DNA from: Mucilaginibacter sp. OK098
GTDB taxonomy: Bacteria; Bacteroidota; Bacteroidia; Sphingobacteriales; Sphingobacteriaceae
Direction of reading: 5' to 3'
Length of the DNA: 64,000 nt
NCBI RefSeq assembly: GCF_900142915.1
Contig: NZ_FRCM01000010.1
Location: forward strand, 62,001-126,000
The notes beneath the pieces are model-generated. The model was given only the letters and a program-made list of their open reading frames with translations. It did not search any database and was not told the DNA's origin. Position numbers and translations under genes: made by a program. Position 1 is the first letter of the stretch. Every line of letters starts with the position of its first letter. This document shows, in pieces, positions 43,076-52,552 of this stretch.

Positions 43076-44413
43076 TTAAAGATTACCCATCGCTTTTTTG
43101 TATTGGATCACATCTAACAAGTATGTATAGATCGCGTTTAAATAGTTTGCTTGCGCCTGTTGCAGCGTATAATAAGTTGTAGTGAGATCGGTTGGTTTAA
43201 TCGCTCCTTTTTGCAACCTGTCGGAATCTATTTTATAAAGGTCATTCGCAGATTTAAGGTTATTTTCCTGATTCTGCATGTCCTGCTGATCATTTAACAA
43301 TGATGTTTTGGAGGTCTGCGCGTCATGATTATAATCCCTTTTAAGCTTTTCAGTAGTTAATTTGGCAGATTCCAGTTGAAGCTGGTAACCGCGTTTTGTC
43401 CGCTGTTTTTGGAAACCGTCAAATATGGGGATGCTAACCTTCAGACCAACATAATTATATGGATACCAGTTAGTACCATTCAATGAAAAATTATTGCTTA
43501 AATTTTGACCGGTATAGTTACCATAAAGGCTTACCGTTGGCAGGTAGGATTTATTTTGTTTGTCAATGTTTTGCTGATATATCTCTTCCTGAAGCAACTG
43601 CTGCCTGATTTCCACCCGGTCGGCAATTTGATTTTGGTCTTTGATCAAAATGCTTCCGTACTCCTGGTATAAAGTATTCAAATCATCGGTCAATACGATG
43701 TTCCCGATCGTATCTAAACCCATCCGGTAGGTTAGGTCTACCAAAGCAAGTTTGGAAGTGTTTTGGTTTTTTTGATGGTCGGATTTCGCATTTTCATAAG
43801 TAATTCGATTCTTCTCCAGATCGTAACTGGTGATAGCGCCCTTCGATAATTGGTCCTGGCTCATCGTATAGATCGCCTGGGTATTGGCCAGGTTCTCTTT
43901 AGAAAGTTTCTCCTTTTCATCGTCAACAAGAACGTTAAAATAGCTTTGGGTTACCTCCACCACCATATCTGTTTCCGATTTATTCACGTTCAACGCATCA
44001 TATGCCGCCTGAACTTTGGCTATTTTCCTGTCGCCGAAATCACCGGGATTATATATTGGAACTGTTAAATTGAAAGCTGCAGTTGTTGTGAACTTCGTTC
44101 CAAATTGCACATATCTTGAAGGCACCCCTGGAGTGCCGAAGGCATCGCCGGGAATGATGTTAGTTTGCAGCTTTCCGTTATAGCGTTCGTCAACATCACC
44201 AGTCAGTTGCGGCAGTAGTTTTGATCCGTTTATTTTGACTTCATTTTGTGAATATTCAGCATTTACCTGTTGTATTTTAACTTCGTTCCTATGCTTTATT
44301 GCATTATCTATCGCATTTTTTAATGAAAGCTTCGTGCTATCCTGTGCATTGACAGCGCTGGACATCATTACCAATAAAAATGCGGCTATAAAATATATAG
44401 TGCTTTTGTTCAT
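43076..44413 (-). CDS. TolC-family outer-membrane efflux protein
   Basis: The 445-residue protein has a signal peptide (about 1-23, ending NAQ) and the two TolC repeats of long helices and short strands. Blocks include VNAEYSQNEVKINGSKLLPQ, DMVVEVTQSYFNVLVD and GLKVSIPIFDGFQKQ. It forms the outer-membrane channel for the ABC exporter encoded upstream and is last in that operon, 12 bases after the permease gene. Confidence 0.92.
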   Translation of the reverse strand: MNKSTIYFIAAFLLVMMSSAVNAQDSTKLSLKNAIDNAIKHRNEVKIQQVNAEYSQNEVKINGSKLLPQLTGDVDERYNGKLQTNIIPGDAFGTPGVPSRYVQFGTKFTTTAAFNLTVPIYNPGDFGDRKIAKVQAAYDALNVNKSETDMVVEVTQSYFNVLVDDEKEKLSKENLANTQAIYTMSQDQLSKGAITSYDLEKNRITYENAKSDHQKNQNTSKLALVDLTYRMGLDTIGNIVLTDDLNTLYQEYGSILIKDQNQIADRVEIRQQLLQEEIYQQNIDKQNKSYLPTVSLYGNYTGQNLSNNFSLNGTNWYPYNYVGLKVSIPIFDGFQKQRTKRGYQLQLESAKLTTEKLKRDYNHDAQTSKTSLLNDQQDMQNQENNLKSANDLYKIDSDRLQKGAIKPTDLTTTYYTLQQAQANYLNAIYTYLLDVIQYKKAMGNL

Positions 44414-44425
44414 GATTTCTATTGT

Positions 44426-45547
44426 TTAACCCCTGAAGACCTGTCCCGGCTCAAGGCTTGTGATTCTTTTGATTGCGAACAGGCTGCCCAACAATGCTAT
44501 CACTATGGTGATTACCATAATGGCAAACCTGATATAAATTGGAAAAACGATGATCGTACCAGTCGTGGCTACGCCGATCCTAAATATTTCTGTGATGATT
44601 GCACCGAAAACATAACCGGCAGCACCGATGATTAAGGCCTGTGTCAATATTAACTTCCTGATAAACCCATTAGTTGCGCCGATGGCTTTTAACGTTCCGT
44701 AGTCTTTGATCCGGTCAATTACCGCTGAGTAAAGGGTAAGGCCTATAATAACAAAGCCAATGATCAGAGCAAATACAATGATTGTCCCAAAAGACAAAGC
44801 GATACCGGAAGTTTTAAGCACGGTCATCACGGTTTGATAGGTTAGTTCAATTCCGTCCCAGGCCCTCACTCCGAAGAATTTACGGTTGATATGGCTAATG
44901 ACGGAATCTTTCATTGAAGGGTCGCCTAACTCCACTAAGAATGCGCTTGATTTATCTGAGCTCATGTTGGTCAGGTACCGGGCTCTTTCTATGGTAGTGA
45001 AAGAATATATCCCGCCAAAACTCCTGATACCTTTGGTTTGAGCGGCATCGTAAACCTGTTTGCCATTGATCTCGAAATAATCTCCCAGCTTTAACTGACC
45101 AAGTGCATTTTTATCATAGTAATCTGTAATGAGCGCGCCGTCTTTGATCATGTCCTCTTTTTTGCCGACGTACATATTCCAGGGGCCGCCAACAAAATTG
45201 GGTGCCTGAGAGCCAACAATGACCAAGCCTGAAGACGTACCATTTGAGAACTTGGCACCTCCGCCGGAAATGACAATGGGGAAGACATTTTTAACGCCCT
45301 GAATCGTTTGCAATTCATAACCTATACGCTTATCAATTGGTGTCAGTGCGTTTACGTTGGTGCTCCGGTCATCTACAACCCAAACATAAGATTGATAGTT
45401 GCCGACAAGCACCGACATGGAATTGGCGAGAAAGATAAATATACCGGATTGCTGTCCGATCAAAAAAACCGACATCACTGTACCCATGAATGCGCCGAAT
45501 GCTTTAGGCTTATCAAAAAGGATAAAGCGGAATGCGAGTTTGAACAT
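44426..45547 (-). CDS. ABC exporter permease, FtsX/DevC type
   Basis: The 373-residue protein has one N-terminal membrane segment, a periplasmic domain of about 200 residues and three C-terminal segments, the usual FtsX/MacB-like plan. GTLKAIGATNGFIRKLILTQ is the cytoplasmic coupling region. It works with the ATPase at 46511-47194 and the HlyD protein at 45552-46499. The order ATPase, adaptor, permease, TolC resembles DevBCA-type glycolipid exporters. Confidence 0.9.
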   Translation of the reverse strand: MFKLAFRFILFDKPKAFGAFMGTVMSVFLIGQQSGIFIFLANSMSVLVGNYQSYVWVVDDRSTNVNALTPIDKRIGYELQTIQGVKNVFPIVISGGGAKFSNGTSSGLVIVGSQAPNFVGGPWNMYVGKKEDMIKDGALITDYYDKNALGQLKLGDYFEINGKQVYDAAQTKGIRSFGGIYSFTTIERARYLTNMSSDKSSAFLVELGDPSMKDSVISHINRKFFGVRAWDGIELTYQTVMTVLKTSGIALSFGTIIVFALIIGFVIIGLTLYSAVIDRIKDYGTLKAIGATNGFIRKLILTQALIIGAAGYVFGAIITEIFRIGVATTGTIIVFPIYIRFAIMVITIVIALLGSLFAIKRITSLEPGQVFRG

Positions 45548-45551
45548 GGCT

Positions 45552-46499
45552 TTATTTTATTTTAATTACACAGTCGACACGGCTGCCTATTAATACTTTG
45601 CCACCATCGTTTAATAATATTCTGACCTCCCTTACACGTCTGTCTTCCATATTTGTGGCAGCATCGGAAAAAAGAGATTTTTTGTTGAGATAAGGCGAAA
45701 GCAGGAATACTTTTCCAACCGCGATGGTGTCTGATTTACCCTGCGGCCGGATGTATGCTGTCATCCCTACCTGGACTTTTTGGGCATAGAGCTCATCGAC
45801 TTCAGTTACAGCGATCAGATATCCAGCCGGCGCAAAGTCTCCTAAAGATTGATTAGCTGTGATAGAATTACCGACTTTGACATCGAATGATAGAATTGTA
45901 CCGTCATAAGGTGCCCTGATCTTTTTTTGTTCCAAAATAGCTTCAGCGTAGTTCACATCACTTTTTAGTTCCTTCACACGCCCGACTGCCTGACCGACAC
46001 CGGCCTGTGCGGCGTCAGCATCTTTTTTACCGGACTCCGATGTAAAACGGCTATTATCCAAATCCTGCCTGGTTACACCACCTGACTGATATAGGGCTGT
46101 GTTCCGCTGAAAATTCTCATCCGCATTCTGTGATTTAACTTTTAAGGATGAAAGGGTCGCTTCGCTGTTATCAATGACCGCGTTTTGCGTACCGAGTTTT
46201 GACTGGGCCTGTAATAATTGTGCCTGTTCGACCTGGCTGTTTAATATTGCCAGTATTTCTCCCTTTTTTACGGTATCGCCAAGGTCATGATATACTTCGG
46301 AAACGGTACCAGAAGTACGGGCAAATAAGGAAATGATCTTTTTCTCCGGTTGTATTTCCGCAAGGCCAACCACATCGTGACTGCTTCTTGCAATGGAATC
46401 CTGCTGCCGCTTCAAAGCTTCTTTGGACGGCTTACTATCTCCGCACCCCGTAAGGATACCGAGGGCAACTGATAGTATGATGATGATTGTTCTTCTCAT
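45552..46499 (-). CDS. HlyD-family adaptor lipoprotein of the ABC exporter
   Basis: The 315-residue protein has a lipobox ILTGC with Cys19, so it is probably anchored as a lipoprotein. The HlyD plan follows: biotinyl-lipoyl half ARTSGTVSEVYHDLGDTVKKG, long coiled coil (about 85-180), and second half IRAPYDGTILSFDVKVGNSI. It bridges permease and TolC across the periplasm. It is 11 bases downstream of the ATPase gene and 4 bases upstream of the permease gene. Confidence 0.9.
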   Translation of the reverse strand: MRRTIIIILSVALGILTGCGDSKPSKEALKRQQDSIARSSHDVVGLAEIQPEKKIISLFARTSGTVSEVYHDLGDTVKKGEILAILNSQVEQAQLLQAQSKLGTQNAVIDNSEATLSSLKVKSQNADENFQRNTALYQSGGVTRQDLDNSRFTSESGKKDADAAQAGVGQAVGRVKELKSDVNYAEAILEQKKIRAPYDGTILSFDVKVGNSITANQSLGDFAPAGYLIAVTEVDELYAQKVQVGMTAYIRPQGKSDTIAVGKVFLLSPYLNKKSLFSDAATNMEDRRVREVRILLNDGGKVLIGSRVDCVIKIK

Positions 46500-46510
46500 A
46501 TCGATTTGAT

Positions 46511-47194
46511 TTAAAAGTCTGTCACTTCTTTAGCTATGCCATTATTTACTTCCACGATTCGGTGGGCGTATTGCTTTAACCTTGGGTCATGGGTAACTAC
46601 AGCTACCGCTTTGCCACGTTCGGCCAATGCCCGGAGTTCCTGCATCACTACACCCATGGAGTCTTTATCCAGCGAAGCAGTTGGCTCATCACAAAGCACC
46701 AGTTTAGGATCGGTTACTAAAGCACGTGCAATGGCTATCCGTTGCTGTTGACCGCCTGAAAGCTGCTTGGGAAGATTATTCTTTCGGTCCGTCATCCCTA
46801 CCAGTTCCAGCGCGCCTTTGACTTTCTTATCCGCTTCCTTACCTGATTTACCCATCAATTGTAAAGGCATGGCTATGTTTTGTTCGGCATTAAGCGGGGC
46901 TAACAAGTTGAAATTCTGAAAGACAAAACCAATAGTGTTCAGTCTTACCCTGGATAGTTGGGACTGCGACATATCATTGACGAAATTATCCTCTACCCAA
47001 AGTTTGCCTGCTGTCGGATATATTACGCAGCCCAGTAACGATAAGAGCGTCGTCTTGCCGGACCCGGAAGGACCGATGATTAAGAGTAACTCACCTTCCC
47101 GCACCTCCAATGTTGTTGGTTGTAAGGCAATCAGTGTCTGATCACCAACTTTATATTCCTTGGATACATTCTCCAGTTTTGCAATTGTTCCCAT
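46511..47194 (-). CDS. ABC exporter ATPase (LolD/DevA-like)
   Basis: The 227-residue protein has Walker A GPSGSGKTTLL (41-51), the Q-loop QNFNLLAPLN, signature LSGGQQQRIAIARAL, Walker B LVLCDEPTASLD and the switch His in VVTHDP. It belongs to the LolD/MacB/DevA group that drives FtsX-type permeases. It is the first gene of the four-gene export operon, and the gene before it (47214) lies on the same strand, 19 bases upstream. Confidence 0.95.
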   Translation of the reverse strand: MGTIAKLENVSKEYKVGDQTLIALQPTTLEVREGELLLIIGPSGSGKTTLLSLLGCVIYPTAGKLWVEDNFVNDMSQSQLSRVRLNTIGFVFQNFNLLAPLNAEQNIAMPLQLMGKSGKEADKKVKGALELVGMTDRKNNLPKQLSGGQQQRIAIARALVTDPKLVLCDEPTASLDKDSMGVVMQELRALAERGKAVAVVTHDPRLKQYAHRIVEVNNGIAKEVTDF

Positions 47195-47213
47195 GATATG
47201 CGCTGTTGTCGTA

Positions 47214-47927
47214 TTACTTATGTTTTTTCCGGCGCATATAAATGAAACCAGCGGTCAGTCCGGCGGAATTCAGGTATGCTTTTGTCGGAAGATTTGAATT
47301 TGTTGCGTTGAGGAATTGTTTGTAATAGAGTCCGGCGGTCAGCTTGATATTGTCTGCAATCCAGTAGTCAGCTCCTGCCCGAAGATCTCCGGCGAAATTG
47401 AAACGGTCGAAACCGACAGGCTGGCTATCGTTGTTTTTTGAGCCACCATAGTTAAATACTGTAGCCTCGCCGATAAATACAGCCGGGGACACTCCACCGC
47501 CAACGTAAAGATTCCAGCAAATTTTCTTAAGGAAATCGTATTTCAGATCGAGTGGAGCGGTAACATAACGGTAATGGTACGCGGTAGATGCGCTGATGTT
47601 TGTTCCATCAGAATAGCTTAATATCTGCTCCCTGGTTTTGAAACCAAGTTCATCATAGGCTAAACCGGAATTAATACTTAAAACGTCGGTAATGCGGTAA
47701 TTTGCAACCATACCCGCAGTAAAGCTGGTGCGCCTGATCTCGGTGCTGTTCTTATCATCCTTTAAAAAATTCTCTGACCCGTCGGAGGTCAGGATACGGA
47801 AATTACTGGTTCCCCCTACAGTTATTCCATAAGACCACTTTTTGAAGTTGTTGTAAGCGCTAGTTTCCTGCGCAAACAGGAAATGACTTGAAAGGAGAAA
47901 GAAAAACAAAAACGTTAATTTTTTCAC
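47214..47927 (-). CDS. Outer-membrane beta-barrel protein
   Basis: The 237-residue protein has a signal peptide (about 1-19, ending FAQ) and alternating strands typical of an eight-stranded barrel, such as YGITVGGTSNFRIL, AGMVANYRITDVLSINSGLA and LYVGGGVSPAVFIGEATVF. It ends in IYMRRKKHK, an odd charged tail for such a barrel. Its substrate is unknown. It lies directly before the exporter genes on the same strand. Confidence 0.8.
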   Translation of the reverse strand: MKKLTFLFFFLLSSHFLFAQETSAYNNFKKWSYGITVGGTSNFRILTSDGSENFLKDDKNSTEIRRTSFTAGMVANYRITDVLSINSGLAYDELGFKTREQILSYSDGTNISASTAYHYRYVTAPLDLKYDFLKKICWNLYVGGGVSPAVFIGEATVFNYGGSKNNDSQPVGFDRFNFAGDLRAGADYWIADNIKLTAGLYYKQFLNATNSNLPTKAYLNSAGLTAGFIYMRRKKHK

Positions 47928-47947
47928 AGCAGATGGTTTAAGGTGTT

Positions 47948-48943
47948 TTATTTTAAAGTGGCTACGTAATCTTTGATCAGTTGTAAACCTTCCTGGTGAA
48001 CTATCGTAGTCCCAAGCAGCGGCATCTCACCTTTGGTTACTTTCTCTACCATCTTATCTTTTCGCTTTTCGATATCGGTTTGGTCAAACGGCACGGCGTA
48101 GCCCATAAACAGCTTAGTGCCTTTGGCGAAGCCGGTTGAACTATGGCAATGAGCACAGTTAATTTCCAGGTAAGCCCTGGCTTGGTCAGTTACCGAAAAT
48201 TTCGGATCAAAGGCCTGCGGCAGCGCCTGTACACCATTGGGATCGAAGGTGCTCATGATACCCAATGATTGAAAGTAGGCTAACTGGTTTTGTGTATGGC
48301 CGTTGACCGTAACATCCATATTCATGTTTCTCAGTTTCGGACCAATGGGGATAATTTCATTATTCGAATTATGACAAGTCTGGCATTCCCTTATATTAGG
48401 GATATGGTAACTGATGGCCATTTTTTGACCGGTGGCTGTAATCCAGGCAACATCAGTATTCGAACCGCTTTGCTGTAAATAAGCTTCAGTTTGCGCGCTG
48501 TTCCAGACGTAAGTCGCCAGGTTCCAGGAACCCTGGCTTTTAATCAGCAGCCTGGTTTCTATCATACGCTTGCCCTTGGTAGAATCACGGGCATCATTGA
48601 AATAATAAAATGTTTTGACAATCATCGTGCTATCTGGAAAGGATGGTAAGCCGTCGTCGAGTTTTGTCAATTTTGAATCAGCGGGAAGTTTGATCAGCCT
48701 TTGCTTTTCAGCATAATCCGTAAATAAGGTGGTTGCCAGATTATATAGGTGAAATCCGGGATTAGGTGACATGTTGCCCGGCGTACCATGGAAAATATGA
48801 TAACTGGATAATGTCGGCTGGAAGGCAACAGTGATATTATCACTGCCTTTTAGATTATCTTTCTTACAGGAATTTAACGCACCTATACCCAGTACGAAAA
48901 CTGATAAGGTGCCAATAATGATCGCTTTCTTTGAAATTTTCAT
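47948..48943 (-). CDS. Diheme c-type cytochrome lipoprotein
   Basis: The 331-residue protein has a lipobox-like ALNSC (Cys26) and two heme motifs: CQTCH at 187-191 and CAHCH at 263-267. The distance and the context (a long domain before heme 1) fit the SO2930-like diheme family of unknown function. It should be attached to a membrane facing the periplasm. A 20-base gap separates it from the barrel gene, and it shares the strand with the DoxX gene upstream, so they may be co-transcribed. Confidence 0.87.
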   Translation of the reverse strand: MKISKKAIIIGTLSVFVLGIGALNSCKKDNLKGSDNITVAFQPTLSSYHIFHGTPGNMSPNPGFHLYNLATTLFTDYAEKQRLIKLPADSKLTKLDDGLPSFPDSTMIVKTFYYFNDARDSTKGKRMIETRLLIKSQGSWNLATYVWNSAQTEAYLQQSGSNTDVAWITATGQKMAISYHIPNIRECQTCHNSNNEIIPIGPKLRNMNMDVTVNGHTQNQLAYFQSLGIMSTFDPNGVQALPQAFDPKFSVTDQARAYLEINCAHCHSSTGFAKGTKLFMGYAVPFDQTDIEKRKDKMVEKVTKGEMPLLGTTIVHQEGLQLIKDYVATLK

Positions 48944-48961
48944 AGTCCTGGTTTGATGTGT

Positions 48962-49360
48962 TTATAATTTTGGTGCGCGGAAAGTGTTGAACATATTTGG
49001 ATCACGAAGCCATTGTGTGATCCAAACGATTACCAGTAATACCGACTGGAATACGAAATTCTCACCATGTTCCATATGTGTTACTATTGCGCCGCCGAGA
49101 TGGGCTGATAAAAAAAGAACGGCGATTAAAGATGTCTTTGGAAAAACAAAAGTGATAATGGTTATAAGTTCTCCTAAACCGATCAGGGTCACCCTGCCAT
49201 CAAGACCATAGTGGACGAATTTCTGGTAAGCTTCACCGGTCGGATTTGCAGCCGCAATCAGTTTACTGATAGCGCTCGGTATAAAAATCAATGCCAGTAA
49301 ACCGGTTAATACCCAGCCCGCGATTTTTTTTCTTTTGGATAAATTTTCAGAGTTGCTCAT
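48962..49360 (-). CDS. DoxX-family membrane protein
   Basis: The 132-residue protein has four hydrophobic segments and the DoxX-like block SAISKLIAAANPTGEAYQKF and VTLIGLGELITIITFVFPKT. Such proteins are linked to redox or thiol metabolism, often unproven. It lies 18 bases before the cytochrome gene on the same strand. The pair may handle electron transfer at the membrane. Confidence 0.85.
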   Translation of the reverse strand: MSNSENLSKRKKIAGWVLTGLLALIFIPSAISKLIAAANPTGEAYQKFVHYGLDGRVTLIGLGELITIITFVFPKTSLIAVLFLSAHLGGAIVTHMEHGENFVFQSVLLVIVWITQWLRDPNMFNTFRAPKL

Positions 49361-49533
49361 AATCTAATTTTGTTAATGAATCAATCAGGCTTTTTTGTAA
49401 AGTTGTTCCGATTGACATTGCAAAACTATGCCGGCACACAGCCCCACTGTTAGGTTGATGTCTGCAACAAATGGGATAAATCAATCATTCCATTAGAATA
49501 GCGTGCAATGGTGCCTTCCCGGCAGGCTGATTT

Positions 49534-50304
49534 TCAGTCTTTCTGTAATTGTTCTGCTGCAAGCCTTTCGTTTAAACCAGCTATCATGATTTTGAATGTG
49601 GTATAATCAAAGGTGCCACCGAGCGGCCGAACTACAGGATAGTGATACCAGGCAATATGACTTCTCCACCGGAAGATTATTTTGGTATGGTTGCTGTCTA
49701 TAGGTTTCAGCATCGTAAGGATACTGATGTCCATCGGCCTTATAGGCTTGGTTTCACCTTTCTTTGGATTGATTTTCCGGATACATTCTATCAGCAATAT
49801 ATGTGGGCATTGAACCTGAACGACATGTTGAACGCCCGTACCCCAGTCGTCAAGGTAATCTCCAACTTTCACTTGCTGATAGGTGGTATCGATCTTGCGA
49901 ATGGCATAACTTTTTAAAATATTTTCCATCCATGATGGTGCATGCCAGCCTGCCCGGCGTTTACCAAGTTGCTGTATCCAGGGCCATACTTCGTCAATGG
50001 AGCCATTCAAAACGACGGAGCGGTCTATGGTCCAATTAGAATGAGCGACAATGTCATCACCGGGAAGTTTTCTCTTTAAATCGGAACTGGCTACACCTGA
50101 CCGCCTGCTAATCCACAATGAACCAATCAGTAAAACCGGTATAATAATTAAACGGGGACTAATTTTAAAGGTCTTCTTTTCATCCTGCTTTGCCATCTCT
50201 CTTGCCTCTGCTTTATTGGCGAGAACAACTATCAAGACAACTGCGATCAGAACCCTGCGGCATAAAGAGGGACGGATTTTCTGTTTGCTGTTCCATAGCT
50301 CCAT
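49534..50304 (-). CDS. SRPBCC-fold protein with N-terminal membrane segments
   Basis: The 256-residue protein has two hydrophobic stretches (about 18-33 and 50-64), then an SRPBCC/START-like ligand-binding domain: NWTIDRSVVLNGSIDEVWPW and QLGKRRAGWHAPSWMENI, with WRSHIAWYHYPVVRPLGGTF near the end. An alternative start is MAKQDEKKTF at residue 38. Members bind hydrophobic ligands. It lies downstream of the AraC gene on the same strand and may be its target. Confidence 0.75.
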   Translation of the reverse strand: MELWNSKQKIRPSLCRRVLIAVVLIVVLANKAEAREMAKQDEKKTFKISPRLIIIPVLLIGSLWISRRSGVASSDLKRKLPGDDIVAHSNWTIDRSVVLNGSIDEVWPWIQQLGKRRAGWHAPSWMENILKSYAIRKIDTTYQQVKVGDYLDDWGTGVQHVVQVQCPHILLIECIRKINPKKGETKPIRPMDISILTMLKPIDSNHTKIIFRWRSHIAWYHYPVVRPLGGTFDYTTFKIMIAGLNERLAAEQLQKD

Positions 50305-50389
50305 GTATTGGTCATAGTTAGATAAGCAGCAAAGTTCAAAGGAAAAGAGATTTAGTTCTCAGGTCATTTCAGGCCATTAACAGGACAAA

Positions 50390-51343
50390 TCATGCAACAT
50401 CGAGATATTCGAAGCTCTCCCGATATTCTTTAGGAGTAAAACCGGCATGTTTTTTAAAATGTCTGCTGAAATAGGAAAAGTCTTCAAACCCCAAAAAATA
50501 GGCTATTTCTGAAATATTCTTTTCAGTTTGCGTAAGCATTACTTTAGCTTCCAGGATAATCATATCAGCTATGTGAGCTGTTGCCGGTTTTCCCGTGCGA
50601 TCTTTCACACACTTATTGAGGTGATTGGGAGATACATTTAACAAGCCTGCATAAAATGTAACAGACCGCTGTTGAAGTGCAAACTTTTTCAGGCTTTGCA
50701 GGAAACGATGGGTCAGGATTTCAGCAGCCCCATATATTTTTTTGTCTGTCAAAAAAGTGGAGTGTCGCTTCATTTGCAATAACAACTGACATAGCAACAA
50801 ACCAATCATGACCTTGCGTTCCGCCTGCCGATTGAGGTGCTCCCTTTCCATTTTTTTGAGTAGATAAGCCACTTCGTCGCTGGCATCTGCATCTAAATTG
50901 ATCAGCGGGTTGCCATCCGGTTGAAAAAAAGGCAGTTCGTCAAGTGAGTTTTGATTCTTGAGCAGTTGGAGGATATATTCTTTATCAAACAGGCAATAAT
51001 AACCTTCGGCATCTGTACTCAAAGATTCAGTACTCATAATGTTGCCGCTTTTATAAAACCAGATGGTGTCGGGACCAATCACATAGCGCTGTAGCGCGTC
51101 GGTACGAATCATTTGCCCCTTTGTCAGCCAGCAAAAGTGATAGGTTGTGCTACGGCCGGGAGGGATCGGAAATTTGATATGCCGTCCAAATTCTTCAATA
51201 CGCATGATTGAAAATACACTATGTTCAGGATATATACCGTCCGGTGTTTGCGTTGCCTTTGGTATCAGGTCATGCCCATCCGCATTAACGAATTCTTTGA
51301 CAAATTCATTTGGTGTTAAAAAAGAAAGCGGACGTTTATTCAT
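50390..51343 (-). CDS. AraC-family transcriptional regulator
   Basis: The 317-residue protein has an N-terminal ligand domain and a C-terminal AraC DNA-binding domain (LLNVSPNHLNKCVKDRTG and ISEIAYFLGFEDFSYFSRHF, then KHAGFTPKEYRESF). It is related to the regulator at 26552-27478 with the same two-domain layout. It stands upstream of the SRPBCC, DoxX and cytochrome genes on the same strand. Regulation of that block is inferred. Confidence 0.9.
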   Translation of the reverse strand: MNKRPLSFLTPNEFVKEFVNADGHDLIPKATQTPDGIYPEHSVFSIMRIEEFGRHIKFPIPPGRSTTYHFCWLTKGQMIRTDALQRYVIGPDTIWFYKSGNIMSTESLSTDAEGYYCLFDKEYILQLLKNQNSLDELPFFQPDGNPLINLDADASDEVAYLLKKMEREHLNRQAERKVMIGLLLCQLLLQMKRHSTFLTDKKIYGAAEILTHRFLQSLKKFALQQRSVTFYAGLLNVSPNHLNKCVKDRTGKPATAHIADMIILEAKVMLTQTEKNISEIAYFLGFEDFSYFSRHFKKHAGFTPKEYRESFEYLDVA

Positions 51344-51444
51344 AATAAATATTATCTAAGATACACATGAATTTTAGATAGATTGTTAGTGACTTTATTT
51401 ATTCGATACATTTTGCTATAAAATGAACATTCGATTATTTTTAT

Positions 51445-51568
51445 GGTTCGAAATCCGTACCATAAACGTCTTTAAATCCGGGCAATTTTCTGTAAATCAG
51501 CTATAAATTGGTTCGAAATTTGAACCATGATAGACCCGAAGCCTCTCATGAAATGGGGGGCTTTTTTT
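51445..51568 (+). repeat. Island repeat copy B, with terminator
   Basis: It begins GGTTCGAAATCC, has TAAATCCGGGCAATTTTC and TCAGCTATAAA at 51497-51507, and ends in hairpin AGCCTCTCAT / ATGGGGGGCT plus a T-run. It lies just after the AraC gene. Confidence 0.65.
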
Positions 51569-51727
51569 AATTTGTGATTTCCAGTAAATTATCTATTTAT
51601 TGGTGCCAAGTTCAAAACATGGTGTAATTGATAGAAATTTATTATATAACTATTTATCAATTAGTTATATATATATATTCGGGCCCCAATGCAATCCTTT
51701 TATGGGGTGATATTTTTTTAGTTTAAC

Positions 51728-51880
51728 TCATTTGCTATTATCATCCAACAATTGACTTAAAGTTAGTTCCGACATTAGCTACATAAAATATAGTGCCTTT
51801 TGAGCTTGCTCGATAGTTATTTCGTCGCACTCTTTCTTAAGTAATTCCTATGTGTTAATTTAGATTCTTCAGTAAGTCTC
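51728..51880 (-). pseudogene. Decayed copy of the 74-residue ORF
   Basis: The minus strand reads ELLKKECDEITIEQAQKALY, then FM followed by a stop, then LMSELTLSQLLDDNSK and a final stop. This aligns with ELMKKEGETLTIEQAQKVLD, FMYKMAEITLSILLDDKTPK in the intact gene at 42834-43058. Upstream, the match KLTH is separated by a frameshift. It is clearly a dead duplicate. Confidence 0.8.
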
Positions 51881-51940
51881 TAAAAACTTGTAAAAGTATT
51901 ATTGCAACTTTATCACCTGGAACCGGTCTAATCAATCAAA

Positions 51941-52552
51941 GTGGATCATTCTTTGGAAAATCATGCAGGGGATAAAGAATTGGTTGATGAGGTGTTGGCC
52001 GGTAACCGCTATGCTTTCGGCAAGATCATCAAAAATACAGAAGGGCTGGTGGCGATGATCGTTTTCAAAATGATCGCTAACAGCGGTGACCGCAAGGACC
52101 TGGTACAAGATATTTATCTGAAAGCGTTTCATGGCCTGGCTAACTTCCGGTTCATGTCTAAACTCTCCACCTGGATCGGACAGATCGCTTACCATACCTG
52201 TTTGCATTACCTTGAGAAAAAAAAGCTGCTATTACTGGATCAAACGGGCGATGGGGAGGAAACTTCTGAGCTGACCCTGGAAGCACTCAGCAACCGCAAT
52301 TTAAGCCCTTCCGAAAATGAAATCGAAAAAAGGCTGATCAGAAAGGAATTAAACAATATCCTGGAAAAAGAGATCGGTAAGCTCCAGCCGGTTTACCGCA
52401 CGCTGCTTAGCTTATACCGGGAAGAACTAAGCAATGAGGAAATGGTTCAGATCACCGGCCTGCCGGAAGGCACTATAAAAAGTTATCTCTTCCGTACGCG
52501 GAAAACATTAAAAGAAAATATATTGACCAACTATAAAAAGGAGGACTTATGA
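51941..52552 (+). CDS. ECF sigma factor with anti-sigma partner
   Basis: The 203-residue protein has region 2 (DRKDLVQDIYLKAFHGLANF, STWIGQIAYHTCLHYL) and region 4 (LQPVYRTLLSLYREELSNEE then LPEGTIKSYLFRTRKTLKEN). The start codon is GTG at 51941. The stop overlaps the start of the next gene by four bases (ATGA), so expression is coupled to that of the putative anti-sigma factor. It probably controls the peptidase block downstream. Confidence 0.92.
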   Translation: MDHSLENHAGDKELVDEVLAGNRYAFGKIIKNTEGLVAMIVFKMIANSGDRKDLVQDIYLKAFHGLANFRFMSKLSTWIGQIAYHTCLHYLEKKKLLLLDQTGDGEETSELTLEALSNRNLSPSENEIEKRLIRKELNNILEKEIGKLQPVYRTLLSLYREELSNEEMVQITGLPEGTIKSYLFRTRKTLKENILTNYKKEDL

